The position numbers were made by a program, and so were the translations under genes. Below the pieces are notes generated by a model. That model did no database searches and was not told the DNA's origin. It worked only from the letters and a program-made list of their open reading frames with translations. Positions 8,297-16,916 of a DNA stretch of 64,000 bases are shown here, one piece after another (within the stretch, counting starts at the first letter, position 1; each line of letters begins with the position of its first letter). The stretch comes from Paenibacillus albiflavus (lineage in GTDB: Bacteria; Bacillota; Bacilli; Paenibacillales; NBRC-103111). Where the stretch lies: the NCBI RefSeq assembly GCF_004344915.1, contig NZ_SKFG01000001.1:310001-374000 (forward strand), in the 5' to 3' direction.

Positions 8297-8368
8297 GTGT
8301 TTTAATTTATGTTTTCTAGGCTTAAATTCTATGAAAAATCAAAAATGAACAAAGCGAAGGTGATTCGG

Positions 8369-9457
8369 ATGCTAAAAAGAACGCCCCTATTTCCGATTTA
8401 CAACGATTATGATGCACGTGTCATTGATTTTGGCGGCTGGGAGCTTCCCGTACAGTTCGCTGGTATTCAGAAAGAGCATGCAGCAGTACGCGAGCAAGCT
8501 GGACTATTCGACGTATCTCATATGGGTGAAGTTAACGTAAGTGGTAGTGACGCTGTTAATTATTTGCAAAAGCTAACGACTAACGATGTAACGAAAATCC
8601 AAATTGGACAATGCCAATATAGCTTAATGTGCTATCCTGATGGCGGAGTTGTTGATGATCTGCTTGTCTACCGCACAGGTGAAGAGGCTTACATGCTCGT
8701 TATCAATGCTTCCAATATTGACAAGGATTTGGAATGGATGCAGCAGCATCTCGAAGGAGATATACAACTCGATAACATTTCGGACACTACAGCACTACTT
8801 GCGCTTCAAGGGCCGAAGGCTGCGCACATTCTTAGCAAATTAACTTCTGCTCCACTTAACGAACTTAAAGTCTTCAGATTCTTCAACCAAATCGAGGTTG
8901 CAGGCGTGAACGCACTTGTATCACGTACAGGCTACACAGGAGAAGATGGCTTTGAACTGTACATCGCTTCAGATGATGCTATTCATCTCTGGAAGAAGCT
9001 GCTAGAAGTTGGTGATGCAGATGGTCTTGTTCCTGCAGGTCTTGGCGCACGCGATACGCTTCGTTTTGAGGCTAAATTGCCGCTTTATGGACAAGAGCTA
9101 TCGAAGACGATTTCTCCGCTGGAAGCTGGCGTATCCTTCTTCGTAAAGCTTGATAAAGGTGATTTCATTGGACGAGAAGCACTCTCTGTTCAGAAGCGGA
9201 CCGGTATTCCTCGCAAGCTTGTTGGTATTGAAATGATCGGCAGAGGCATTCCTCGCTGTCATTATCCCGTCTACTCAACGGAAGGCGCGCAGATCGGTGA
9301 AGTGACAACTGGCACACAATCCCCTACTTTGAAAAAAAATGTTGGCTTAGCCTTAATTGACTCCTCCTTCTCCGCTTTAGATACAGAGCTGGATGTAGAA
9401 ATTAGAGGATCGAAGATTCGCGCTAAAGTGGTGGCAACACCTTTTTATAAAAAATAA
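8369..9457 (+). CDS. gcvT: Glycine cleavage system aminomethyltransferase (T protein)
   Basis: 362 residues from ATG 8369, chosen because GAAGGTG lies 7 bp upstream and the product then begins [11 protein letters not shown] like other T proteins; longer frames to 8309 lack a ribosome binding site. Transfers the one-carbon unit from aminomethyl-H protein to tetrahydrofolate, releasing ammonia. Family blocks: [48 protein letters not shown] and the C-terminal [21 protein letters not shown]. First gene of the riboswitch-controlled operon. Confidence 0.97.
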   Translation: MLKRTPLFPIYNDYDARVIDFGGWELPVQFAGIQKEHAAVREQAGLFDVSHMGEVNVSGSDAVNYLQKLTTNDVTKIQIGQCQYSLMCYPDGGVVDDLLVYRTGEEAYMLVINASNIDKDLEWMQQHLEGDIQLDNISDTTALLALQGPKAAHILSKLTSAPLNELKVFRFFNQIEVAGVNALVSRTGYTGEDGFELYIASDDAIHLWKKLLEVGDADGLVPAGLGARDTLRFEAKLPLYGQELSKTISPLEAGVSFFVKLDKGDFIGREALSVQKRTGIPRKLVGIEMIGRGIPRCHYPVYSTEGAQIGEVTTGTQSPTLKKNVGLALIDSSFSALDTELDVEIRGSKIRAKVVATPFYKK

Positions 9458-9486
9458 ATCATCCCACAATGAGGAGAAGAAACGAC

Positions 9487-10839
9487 ATGAACCATCGCTA
9501 TTTACCGATGACCGCAGAAGATCAGAAGCAAATGCTGGATACGATCGGCATTCAATCCATTGATGAGTTATTTAACGACATTCCTGATGATGTTCGCTTC
9601 AAAGGTCGTTTGAACGTTGCAGAAGCACTTGATGAGGGTGCATTACTTCAATATATGCGCAGATTGGCAGGCAAAAACGCTGATTTCGATCAATACTCTT
9701 CTTTCCTAGGCGCTGGCATTTATGATCATCATCTGCCTGTTGTTATTAATCATGTGATCTCACGCTCTGAATTCTATACAGCTTACACACCGTACCAACC
9801 AGAAATTAGCCAAGGCGAATTGCAGGCGATCTTTGAATTCCAGTCCTACATTTGCGAACTGACTGGTATGGCAGTAGCCAACGCATCGATGTATGACGGA
9901 GCAACGGCTCTTGCGGAGGCTGGTGCTCTTGCGAGCGGTGCGACCAAGCGCAAGCGCCTGCTTGTCTCCCGCGCGGTACATCCAGAAGCTCGACAAATCC
10001 TTACGACGTCTGCGAAAGGCCTTGGCCTCGAAGTCGTCGAGATTGCTTGCGAGCAAGGTGTTACAAGCGCATCCGATCTCGCGTCCAAGCTGGATGCGGA
10101 CACCGCTGCAGTGATCGTCCAATCGCCGAATTTCTTCGGCGCTGTGGAAGATCTCGCAGTGTTCGAGCCGCTTGCGCATGACGCGGGCGCACTGCTCGTC
10201 GTGAGCGCGAATCCGCTCACGCTGGGCTTGCTCGAAGCGCCTGGCAAGCTAGGCGCTGACATCGTCGTCGGCGATTGCCAGCCGCTTGGGATCTCCGCTT
10301 CGCTAGGAGGCCCAACATGTGGCTACTTCGCCGTCGCAGACAAATGGATGCGCCGCATGCCAGGGCGCATCGTAGGGCAAACCGTCGATCGCCAAGGCAA
10401 ACGCGGATTCGTGCTCACGCTGCAAGCGCGTGAACAGCATATCCGCCGTGAGAAGGCGACGTCGAACATTTGCTCGAACCAAGCGCTTCTCGCTCTCTGC
10501 GCGTCTGTATACCTATCGACGCTAGGCAAGCGCGGCATCCAAGAAGTCGCCGCACTTAACGTACAGAAAGCTCACTATGCTGCTTCTCGGATTCAATCCT
10601 CCAAGAAGCTCTCGCTCGCAAATGACAGCAGCTTCTTCAATGAGTTCTTGATCAAGTTGCCAGAAGGAACAGACATTAAGCAGATTAACGCTAAATTGCT
10701 GCTATCAGGCTTCATCGGCGGTTATCAAGTGGATCGCGATTATCCTGAACTTGCAGGTCATATGCTGATTGCCGTTACAGAGCAACGCAGCAAAGAAGAT
10801 ATCGATCAATTCATCGAATGCTTGGAGGTGCTCGTGTAA
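9487..10839 (+). CDS. gcvPA: Glycine dehydrogenase (decarboxylating) subunit 1
   Basis: 450 residues from ATG 9487 (GAGGAGA upstream). N-terminal half of the split P protein; together with GcvPB it decarboxylates glycine and passes the aminomethyl group to GcvH. Recognisable blocks: [60 protein letters not shown] and [12 protein letters not shown]. It lacks the PLP lysine, as expected for this subunit. The central 9.9-10.56 kb is strikingly GC-rich compared with both ends of the gene. Overlaps gcvPB by one base (TAATG). Confidence 0.96.
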   Translation: MNHRYLPMTAEDQKQMLDTIGIQSIDELFNDIPDDVRFKGRLNVAEALDEGALLQYMRRLAGKNADFDQYSSFLGAGIYDHHLPVVINHVISRSEFYTAYTPYQPEISQGELQAIFEFQSYICELTGMAVANASMYDGATALAEAGALASGATKRKRLLVSRAVHPEARQILTTSAKGLGLEVVEIACEQGVTSASDLASKLDADTAAVIVQSPNFFGAVEDLAVFEPLAHDAGALLVVSANPLTLGLLEAPGKLGADIVVGDCQPLGISASLGGPTCGYFAVADKWMRRMPGRIVGQTVDRQGKRGFVLTLQAREQHIRREKATSNICSNQALLALCASVYLSTLGKRGIQEVAALNVQKAHYAASRIQSSKKLSLANDSSFFNEFLIKLPEGTDIKQINAKLLLSGFIGGYQVDRDYPELAGHMLIAVTEQRSKEDIDQFIECLEVLV

Positions 10840-12332
10840 TGACACAGATCACTACGGATTCCCAAACGGAAGTTAAACACGATAAAGCGCTTATTTTTGA
10901 ATTAAGTCACCCAGGTCGTGTAGGCTATTCCCTGCCAGTTTGTGATGTACCCGAACAAAAGCTTACCGATTTAATCCCTGCCAAACTTCTCAGACAACAG
11001 CCTGCGGAATTGCCAGAGGTATATGAAGTCGATGTTATTCGCCACTATACGGCACTATCCCGTCGTAACTTTGGTATCGATAATGGCTTCTATCCACTCG
11101 GTTCCTGTACCATGAAATACAATCCGAAAATTAACGAGGATGTTGCTCGTTTTGCTGGATTTGCCAAAATCCATCCTTACCAGCCTGAAGAATCCATTCA
11201 AGGCGCGCTAGAACTGCTGTACAACTTGCAGCAAGACCTTGCTGCTCTAACAGGAATGGATCGTGTAACGCTTCAACCTGCTGCTGGTGCGCATGGCGAA
11301 TGGACTGGACTTATGATGATCAAAGCGTATCATGAGAGCCGTGGCGAAGCTCGTACGAAGGTTATCGTGCCTGATTCCGCTCACGGAACCAACCCTGCGA
11401 GTGCAACGGTTGCTGGCTTTGAAACAGTGACAATTAAGTCGAATGATCGTGGTCTAGTCAATATTGATGAGCTGAAGAAAGCGGTTGGATCCGATACTGC
11501 TGCCTTAATGCTTACGAACCCGAATACACTCGGTCTATTCGAGGAACAGATTACAGAAATTGCGGCAATCGTTCACGATGCTGGCGGTCTACTCTATTAC
11601 GATGGTGCGAATACGAACGCTATTATGGGCATTACACGTCCTGGTGATATGGGCTTTGACGTTGTTCACCTTAACCTGCACAAAACGATGAGTACGCCTC
11701 ACGGCGGCGGTGGCCCTGGTGCAGGACCAGTAGGTGTTAAATCCCTACTCGTTCCGTTCCTACCTACTCCGATGGTAGAACGCAATGAAGCTGGACAATA
11801 CTACTTCGATTACAATTATCCAGAATCCATCGGTCGAGTAAAAGGCTTCTATGGCAACTTCGGTATTCTTGTTCGTGCTTATACTTATATGCGTACGCTT
11901 GGTCCAGATGGTTTACGCAAGGTTTCGGAATATGCCGTTCTAAACGCAAACTACATGATGGCACGTCTTGCACCGTACTACGACATTCCATTCAAGCAAG
12001 CATGTAAGCATGAATTCGTCATGTCCGGTAATCGTCAAAAAGAACACGGCGTGCGTACACTTGATATTGCCAAGCGTCTGCTCGACTTTGGCTATCACCC
12101 ACCAACTATTTACTTCCCACTTAATGTGGAAGAAAGCATCATGATCGAGCCAACTGAAACGGAAAGCAAAGAGACACTAGATAGCTTCATCGATACGATG
12201 ATCCAAATCGCTCAAGAAGCGATTGATGATCCAGAGCTAGTCATTCATGCGCCTTACTCCACTGTTGTCAGTAGACTTGACGAGACACTTGCAGCACGCA
12301 AACCAGTTCTAAACTGCGCTTGTGGTTCCTAA
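10839..12332 (+). CDS. gcvPB: Glycine dehydrogenase (decarboxylating) subunit 2
   Basis: 497 residues from ATG 10839, whose A is the last base of the gcvPA stop; TTGGAGGTG lies inside the end of gcvPA. Catalytic half of the P protein with the PLP-binding lysine Lys282 in [19 protein letters not shown]. Other conserved parts: [39 protein letters not shown] and [12 protein letters not shown]. Ends with a Cys-rich tail NCACGS. Last gene of the operon, followed by a strong terminator. Confidence 0.97.
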   Translation: MTQITTDSQTEVKHDKALIFELSHPGRVGYSLPVCDVPEQKLTDLIPAKLLRQQPAELPEVYEVDVIRHYTALSRRNFGIDNGFYPLGSCTMKYNPKINEDVARFAGFAKIHPYQPEESIQGALELLYNLQQDLAALTGMDRVTLQPAAGAHGEWTGLMMIKAYHESRGEARTKVIVPDSAHGTNPASATVAGFETVTIKSNDRGLVNIDELKKAVGSDTAALMLTNPNTLGLFEEQITEIAAIVHDAGGLLYYDGANTNAIMGITRPGDMGFDVVHLNLHKTMSTPHGGGGPGAGPVGVKSLLVPFLPTPMVERNEAGQYYFDYNYPESIGRVKGFYGNFGILVRAYTYMRTLGPDGLRKVSEYAVLNANYMMARLAPYYDIPFKQACKHEFVMSGNRQKEHGVRTLDIAKRLLDFGYHPPTIYFPLNVEESIMIEPTETESKETLDSFIDTMIQIAQEAIDDPELVIHAPYSTVVSRLDETLAARKPVLNCACGS

Positions 12333-12347
12333 TCTAGATCAAATATG

Positions 12348-12383
12348 AAGGGTTGACGAAATTATTTCGTCGACCCTTTTTTT
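12348..12383 (+). terminator. Terminator of the gcvT-gcvPA-gcvPB operon
   Basis: AAGGGTTGACGAAA pairs with TTTCGTCGACCCTT around an ATTA-type loop and is followed by an uninterrupted T run. A strong intrinsic terminator. Confidence 0.9.
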
Positions 12384-12490
12384 GTAAAATCATTTAGTAA
12401 GTGTAACCTTCTAGTAACCAAATTTTTCACATATAGAGCTATACTGTAATTGTTAAGACATTAATAAGGCACAGAGAGAGGATGGAAGTT

Positions 12491-13540
12491 ATGAAAAAAA
12501 TGAAGAAATCAATTGCTGTATTATCCGCACTTGCGATGACATTAAGTATCTCAGCAACAGCTTTCGCTGCTGATAATCAGGCACGAGGCATTGTCATTGA
12601 CGGACAGAAAGTTGCAGATACATCCCAGATAAAGAATGATCAGTTGCTGCTTCCACTCCGCAGTATTGGGGAAGCTAGTGGCTATAAAATTGGCTGGTCT
12701 GCTCCTAACCATCAGATTACATTAACAAAAGATGGCAAGAACATTACCATTTCATTAGATGATCAGACTTATACCTTCAACGATCATAAGAGCTTCCTGC
12801 AAGATGAGATTCAAATGATTAATGAGCGTACATATATTACTTCCGATCTCGTTAGAGCGATTTTGGGATTCAAGGTGACAAGCAGCCAGGATAACCAATT
12901 AGTGGAATTAACTACTCAAAAGCAGAACACCATTACAATTCGTAATGTAAAAGATAATGCAAAATCTGATCAATTGACGTTGGATATCCAATATCCACAA
13001 ATCGAAGGATTAGCTGATGCAAAAGTTCAAGAAGAAATCAATAAAGCCTTTGAGCAATATGTGACAGCGATCAAAGATCAAGCCTTGAAGGATCAGAAGG
13101 ATAATGCATCAACTGAAGCTGGCGACGCTTATAAAACAGAAGTTGCAATCAACTACGACATCAAATACAACCAAGACAATGTGTTAAGCGTTGTGTTCGA
13201 TCACTACGCGTATACAGGCGGAGCACATGGCAATACCGTTCAAAGCTCCTACAATTTTGACTTGCAAACAGGTCAAGATTTAAAGTTAAAGGATCTTTAT
13301 TCAGAAGGTAAAGACTTCACTAGCCTGATCAACCAAGCAATCAAAAAACAAATGGATGAGCAGAAACAAACAGAGAACTTATTAACTCCCTTTGAATCCA
13401 TCGCTGCTGATCAGCCTTTCTACATTGCAGATAACAATCAATTGGTGGTCTACTTCCAGCAATATGAGTACTTCCCATATGCAATGGGTATGCCAGAGTA
13501 TGCCGCTACTTTTGACGGAATTCCTGCACAAGCCAAGTAA
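12491..13540 (+). CDS. Secreted protein: copper-amine-oxidase N-domain plus DUF4163/DUF3298-like domain
   Basis: 349 residues; ATG 12491 is preferred over ATG 12482 because the GAGAGG site is about 8 bp upstream. A Sec signal peptide (KKSIAVLSALAMTLSISATAFAA) leads to a Cu_amine_oxidN1-type repeat (about residues 30-125, LLLPLRSIGEASGYKIGWSA... then ITSDLVRAILGF), a domain common in cell-surface proteins of Paenibacillus. From about residue 140 the protein resembles DUF4163/DUF3298 (RsiV/PdaC-like): VVFDHYAYTGGAHGN and LVVYFQQYEYFPYAMGMPEY are characteristic. Probably binds cell-wall polymers; no catalytic function is assigned. Monocistronic. Confidence 0.85.
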   Translation: MKKMKKSIAVLSALAMTLSISATAFAADNQARGIVIDGQKVADTSQIKNDQLLLPLRSIGEASGYKIGWSAPNHQITLTKDGKNITISLDDQTYTFNDHKSFLQDEIQMINERTYITSDLVRAILGFKVTSSQDNQLVELTTQKQNTITIRNVKDNAKSDQLTLDIQYPQIEGLADAKVQEEINKAFEQYVTAIKDQALKDQKDNASTEAGDAYKTEVAINYDIKYNQDNVLSVVFDHYAYTGGAHGNTVQSSYNFDLQTGQDLKLKDLYSEGKDFTSLINQAIKKQMDEQKQTENLLTPFESIAADQPFYIADNNQLVVYFQQYEYFPYAMGMPEYAATFDGIPAQAK

Positions 13541-13562
13541 AATAATAAGTACATGATTATTA

Positions 13563-13620
13563 CCACCCCATAAGGGTAGTTGGGATATTTCTCGACAACC
13601 TTTACGGGGTGGTTTTCTTT
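13563..13620 (+). terminator. Terminator of the secreted DUF3298-like protein gene
   Basis: CCACCCC (13563-13569) pairs with GGGGTGG (13606-13612), with GGGTAGTTG/CGACAACC-type pairing inside, and is followed by TTTTCTTT. Confidence 0.85.
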
Positions 13621-13656
13621 ATTTTCGGGTTTATAATGGAATTATTTAAAAAGCAG

Positions 13657-13688
13657 TTGACTCTCACATTAATGTCACAGTTTATAAT
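13657..13688 (+). promoter_or_regulatory. MerR-type promoter/operator with 20-bp spacer
   Basis: -35 TTGACT (13657-13662) and consensus -10 TATAAT (13683-13688) are separated by 20 bp, too long for normal sigma-A recognition and typical of promoters that MerR proteins activate by DNA distortion. The spacer is filled by a dyad centred at 13670/13671: ACT-T-ACATT and its mirror AATGT-A-AGT, 18 of 22 positions symmetric. It sits directly upstream of the merR gene, so the regulator likely controls itself and the thioredoxin gene. Confidence 0.85.
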
Positions 13689-13722
13689 AAACTCACAACC
13701 TTCAGTATAGGAGTTGTATCTA

Positions 13723-14097
13723 GTGAAAATTGGAGAATTGTCCAAATTAACAGGTGTCAGCGTTCGATCCCTTCGATATTATGAGCAGCAAGGCTTGATA
13801 ACTCCTCAGCGCCTTGATAATGGATATCGAGAGTATCATGTACTTACCGTTGAACAAGTAAATACCATTCAGTTTTATTTGAAGCTTGGTCTATCAACTG
13901 AGCAAATTTCACGATTCCTCCAATGTGTTCTTATCAGTAAAGAAGCATTCTGCAAGGAAGTGATGCCAATTTATCAAGCAAGACTTAAAGAGTTGAATGA
14001 GCAGATTAATCAGCTTACCTTAATCAAGTCAAATTTAGAGGAACGCATTCAAGCCATACAGGCTGACTGCGTACAATATGGAGGGAAACTCGAATGA
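13723..14097 (+). CDS. MerR-family transcriptional regulator
   Basis: 124 residues from GTG 13723 (AGGAG about 9 bp upstream). The N-terminal MerR helix-turn-helix is clear: KIGELSKLTGVSVRSLRYYEQQGLI, then NGYREY and VEQVNTIQFYLKLGLS. A C-terminal dimerisation coiled coil follows (residues 84-112). Three cysteines (68, 77, 116) lie in the effector region; the pattern is not that of a defined metal sensor, so a redox or electrophile signal is as likely. Overlaps the thioredoxin gene by 4 bp (ATGA), which suggests a thiol-stress circuit. Effector unknown. Confidence 0.9.
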   Translation: MKIGELSKLTGVSVRSLRYYEQQGLITPQRLDNGYREYHVLTVEQVNTIQFYLKLGLSTEQISRFLQCVLISKEAFCKEVMPIYQARLKELNEQINQLTLIKSNLEERIQAIQADCVQYGGKLE

Positions 14098-14414
14098 CAA
14101 TACGGAATATAAACGACACGAACTATAAAGAAGCAATTGATGCTAAAGGTGTGACGCTAGTAGATTTTACAGCACCATGGTGCCCACCATGCAAGGCTCT
14201 GAATCCAATCTTGGATGACTTAGATCAGAAATATGGAAAATCAGTACAGATTATTAAAATTAATGTAGATGATTCCCCAGAAGTAACTTCTGCATATGGC
14301 ATTATGTCGATGCCAACTGTTATGTTGTTTAAAGATTCCAAACCGGTCGAGAAGTTTGTGGGGCTAAGAAGCAAAGATTTCTATGAAGGTCTTATAACGA
14401 ATTACATTAAATAA
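14094..14414 (+). CDS. Thioredoxin-family protein with CPPC active site
   Basis: 106 residues. Thioredoxin fold with active site FTAPWCPPCKALNP; CPPC replaces the usual CGPC, which generally makes the disulfide more oxidising. The cis-proline loop IMSMPTVMLF is intact. No signal peptide, so a cytoplasmic dithiol/disulfide oxidoreductase. Translationally coupled to the merR gene by an ATGA overlap, so both are expressed from the MerR-type promoter. Followed by a hairpin that is duplicated 800 bp downstream. Confidence 0.92.
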   Translation: MTIRNINDTNYKEAIDAKGVTLVDFTAPWCPPCKALNPILDDLDQKYGKSVQIIKINVDDSPEVTSAYGIMSMPTVMLFKDSKPVEKFVGLRSKDFYEGLITNYIK

Positions 14415-14506
14415 CAATTAAGCAGCTCTAAACCACCCCTTTTTCATAAAGATGGTTAGAGCTGCTCTTTATTTATTATTTGGTTGATTTCACTTAACAA
14501 ATATTC
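14411..14506. repeat. Direct repeat copy 1 (flanks the PPTase gene)
   Basis: This 96-bp stretch matches 15211-15306 without gaps, at exactly 800 bp offset, with about 87 of 96 positions identical by my count. It contains the thioredoxin-gene terminator hairpin (AGCAGCTCTAAACCA with TGGTTAGAGCTGCT) and, on the minus strand, a degenerate copy of the last ~16 codons of the neighbouring nucleotidyltransferase gene (reads EYLLSEINQIINKEQL-stop). It begins 4 bp before the end of the thioredoxin gene and ends exactly where the phosphopantetheinyl transferase gene ends. Confidence 0.9.
14421..14475. terminator. Bidirectional terminator after thioredoxin and PPTase genes
   Basis: AGCAGCTCTAAACCA pairs with TGGTTAGAGCTGCT; on the plus strand it is followed by CTTTATTTATTATTT, which ends the merR-thioredoxin operon. 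On the minus strand the T-tract is weaker (TTAATTGTTATTT) and would end PPTase transcripts. Confidence 0.8.
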
Positions 14507-15193
14507 TTACATCATGTTAAATATTTGAATCATCTTTTGAAAAGATGAAACATTAAAATCTTCAGATATGTATTTATGCATTGCGCAAACTGCCAATTTA
14601 TATTCAGGATGAAAATCGTACTTTTTTAAAAAAACTTCTTCCCTTTCTTGATGAGAAATAAATACAATTTCCTTACTTAATAAACGAATTGAGAAAGAAT
14701 CTAAAGGAATTGACAAGCCTTTACCAAGCATTTTGATATAGCTTTCTTTTAATGTCCATAAATCAAAAAAGTATGAAGTTCTAGAATCTCTATCTTGTTG
14801 ATATAGATCAATCACCTCTTGTGTAGAAAAAAATCGGTCTGCTATCTGTAAATCTATATCTTGTAACATTTCTATGTCGATTCCAATTGGTTGATTATCT
14901 ACAGCACATACAATCCAATTTCCTGAATGAGATATATTGAAATGGAATCCGGGGTGTCCTATTAATTGAGGTTTGCCATAGGAATTATATTTAAATTCAA
15001 TCTTGGCATTCTCAATGAAACACTGTTGCATAATGATGGATCGTATAAACAAATCCGCACATAATACTCGATGTGCATCTTGTTTAAAAACAAACTTTCG
15101 AATACGATTTGCCTTTTCAGGAGACACTTTGGTTAATAAATTTTCAAAGACACCTTCGTTTAATTCTTGGATTTCCAAAACAAAAACTTCCAA
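14507..15193 (-). CDS. Sfp-type 4'-phosphopantetheinyl transferase
   Basis: 228 residues from TTG 15193 with AAAGGAG 8 bp upstream. Transfers phosphopantetheine from CoA to a serine of carrier proteins (NRPS, PKS or fatty acid synthase). Motifs: FNISHSGNWIVCAV, IGIDIEMLQ (Mg-binding Asp-Ile-Glu) and FFDLWTLKESYIKMLGKGL. More AT-rich than its neighbours. The gene with its ribosome binding site, but no obvious promoter, exactly fills the space between two direct repeats, so it looks like an inserted cassette read through from the upstream operon. No carrier-protein gene is in the window. Confidence 0.92.
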   Translation of the reverse strand: MEVFVLEIQELNEGVFENLLTKVSPEKANRIRKFVFKQDAHRVLCADLFIRSIIMQQCFIENAKIEFKYNSYGKPQLIGHPGFHFNISHSGNWIVCAVDNQPIGIDIEMLQDIDLQIADRFFSTQEVIDLYQQDRDSRTSYFFDLWTLKESYIKMLGKGLSIPLDSFSIRLLSKEIVFISHQEREEVFLKKYDFHPEYKLAVCAMHKYISEDFNVSSFQKMIQIFNMM

Positions 15194-15210
15194 TCAGGTT
15201 ACTCCTTTCA

Positions 15211-15306
15211 ATAACAATTAAGCAGCTCTAAACCACCCTCTTGTCATAAAGATGGTTAGAGCTGCTTTTTATCTTTCAATTGGTTGATTTCACTTAACAT
15301 ATATTC
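15211..15306. repeat. Direct repeat copy 2 (3' end of nucleotidyltransferase gene plus terminator)
   Basis: Parental-looking copy of the 96-bp repeat: it contains the true last codons of the nucleotidyltransferase gene (minus strand) and the AGCAGCTCTAAACCA / TGGTTAGAGCTGCT hairpin (15221-15266), whose minus-strand T-tract is weak (TTAATTGTTATTG). The stop codon of the nucleotidyltransferase gene lies inside the hairpin stem. See copy 1 at 14411-14506. Confidence 0.9.
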
Positions 15307-16044
15307 CGCATAACCGACTAGATCATACTGTTCAAATACTTTAGGATCTTGCCCTAATCCAACATAAACTTGAAGACAATGTTCAATAAGCCCGTGATAT
15401 GCCCAAGGAAGGACATGCATCCCCCACTGACCGCCTTCAAGCTTGGAGGTGATCTGACCTTCCCGCAGGAAGCACAGAACTCTACATAAATTCAGCGTAT
15501 AATAAACAGGTGCATCTTTAATATGATGTGGAGCGCAGTTTACATCCGCAACAATCGAATTCATGTAATAACGGAGACCTACTGGTTGACCCAGCTCTTC
15601 CATCTTTGGTCCAACTAACGCAATTCCACGATGATAGGCAATCACCAGATGTGCTGCTAAATCCGGATCCTCCGCCCCATCGCCACCACACACATAGTTC
15701 ACATCTGTTAGGTATCGCTCATGGTGGTTGTCTGAATAATGAAGTTCGAATGGCGTTGGATATTTAAAGCACTGAAGATAAGTTTCAAGAAGGATACTTA
15801 GTTCAATACCAGATGCACATGGCAATTGCTCACGAAAAGCTGCTAATCTATTGCCTATGCGCCTTCTACTATTAATTGTTAGCTCTGATTTCACAATAAC
15901 CAGAATATCGATATCGCTCTGATTCGGATTGTAGCAGCCCATAGCTAAGGAGCCATGCAAATACATGCCTATGAGATTATTTCCCAGCTCACTTTTCATC
16001 AAATCAACCAATCGGTCCAGCATAAGTTGTACTTTTTGATCCAT
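15256..16044 (-). CDS. Aminoglycoside adenylyltransferase-like nucleotidyltransferase
   Basis: 262 residues. The N-terminal nucleotidyltransferase signature is intact: MYLHGSLAMGCYNPNQSDID, with the GS and D-x-D metal-binding residues; the C-terminal half resembles the DUF4111 domain of AadA/ANT(9)-type enzymes (LNLCRVLCFLREGQITSKLEGGQWG). Such proteins adenylylate spectinomycin/streptomycin, but chromosomal members often have no proven resistance role, so this is a family call only. It is the fourth gene of a minus-strand operon, 27 bp after the radical SAM gene, and its last codons form half of a terminator stem. Confidence 0.85.
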   Translation of the reverse strand: MDQKVQLMLDRLVDLMKSELGNNLIGMYLHGSLAMGCYNPNQSDIDILVIVKSELTINSRRRIGNRLAAFREQLPCASGIELSILLETYLQCFKYPTPFELHYSDNHHERYLTDVNYVCGGDGAEDPDLAAHLVIAYHRGIALVGPKMEELGQPVGLRYYMNSIVADVNCAPHHIKDAPVYYTLNLCRVLCFLREGQITSKLEGGQWGMHVLPWAYHGLIEHCLQVYVGLGQDPKVFEQYDLVGYAEYMLSEINQLKDKKQL

Positions 16045-16071
16045 TCAACAACTTCCCCTTAAGCATATATT

Positions 16072-16890
16072 CTAACTAAATCCCTCTGTACTAATCTTGA
16101 TATTGTCTGGAGAGAAATAGGCTTTCATTTGTTCATATACTTTCTTATAAGCATTAGGGTCATACCATTCATCCAGATCATGCTGTTTATACAGTTCTTC
16201 AATTTGAAGCTGCTTCGTTCGGCGACCATTACTTCCATCACCCATAAAAAAATCATCAATACATACCCGATTTGTCACTTGAGCAAGTATACTGCCAAAT
16301 CGGTCTGAGGATGGTAGAACGGGAGCTACTGCTACCTGCGTTGGCAGCCCGGCTTCTGTTAACTGCTTCAAAGCATGAAGCCTTGCAGCAAGAGGTGGTG
16401 AAGCTGGCGCCATAATTCGGCGCACATCTTCGAGGTCCGTTTCGACTGTCACACTGATGCGAATCCGATCCTTCAGGCGAAGAAACAAATCCATATCACG
16501 TGTTACAAGTGGACTTCTTGTCTGAACAAATAGGAAATCAGGCATTTCTTCTATCATGACTTCAAGCAGCGATCTCGTAATCTTTTCCTTATATTCAACA
16601 GGTTGATAGGGATCTGTACTGGAAGACATAAAAATACGAATCGGCTGTTCTCTACGCCTCAGGCTGCGAATTTCCTTGCGCAGTAATTCAGCTGCTCCAG
16701 CTTTCAGATCCACCCAAGTTCCCCATTCTTGTTTGCGAAAGAGCGCTACAGGTAATCTTCGCACATAACAATAGGAACAGGAGAATGCGCAGCCTACATA
16801 TGGATTCAGAGAATGAGTATATCCGCTAAGGAATCCACCAGTTGATGTCAGTATCGTTTTGGGACTTGATACCTTCGTATAGATACTCAT
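16072..16890 (-). CDS. Radical SAM protein, spore photoproduct lyase (SPL)-like family
   Basis: 272 residues from ATG 16890 (AGGTGACTGGAGA upstream); a longer frame to 17013 only overlaps the kinase gene. The radical SAM cysteine motif CxxxCxxC is in NPYVGCAFSCSYCYVRRLP, binding a 4Fe-4S cluster. Downstream blocks IFMSSSTDPYQPVE, LFVQTRSPLVTRD and ISVTVETDLEDVRRIMAP match the SplB-like/Rv2578c group rather than a true spore photoproduct lyase. Reaction unknown. It follows a PfkB kinase gene by 26 bp. Confidence 0.88.
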   Translation of the reverse strand: MSIYTKVSSPKTILTSTGGFLSGYTHSLNPYVGCAFSCSYCYVRRLPVALFRKQEWGTWVDLKAGAAELLRKEIRSLRRREQPIRIFMSSSTDPYQPVEYKEKITRSLLEVMIEEMPDFLFVQTRSPLVTRDMDLFLRLKDRIRISVTVETDLEDVRRIMAPASPPLAARLHALKQLTEAGLPTQVAVAPVLPSSDRFGSILAQVTNRVCIDDFFMGDGSNGRRTKQLQIEELYKQHDLDEWYDPNAYKKVYEQMKAYFSPDNIKISTEGFS

Positions 16891-16916
16891 TCTCCAGTCA
16901 CCTCTTTGTTTGTAAT

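Noticed and set aside
8072-8348. Short frames on both strands over the riboswitch
   Set aside because: They cross conserved riboswitch stems and the attenuator; the RNA explains the sequence.
9760-10262. Two long minus-strand frames inside gcvPA
   Set aside because: Shadows of the GC-rich block of gcvPA; composition is low-complexity and there is no start signal.
15256-16044. A functional antibiotic-resistance determinant
   Set aside because: Only the nucleotidyltransferase fold and motif are visible; resistance cannot be inferred from that.
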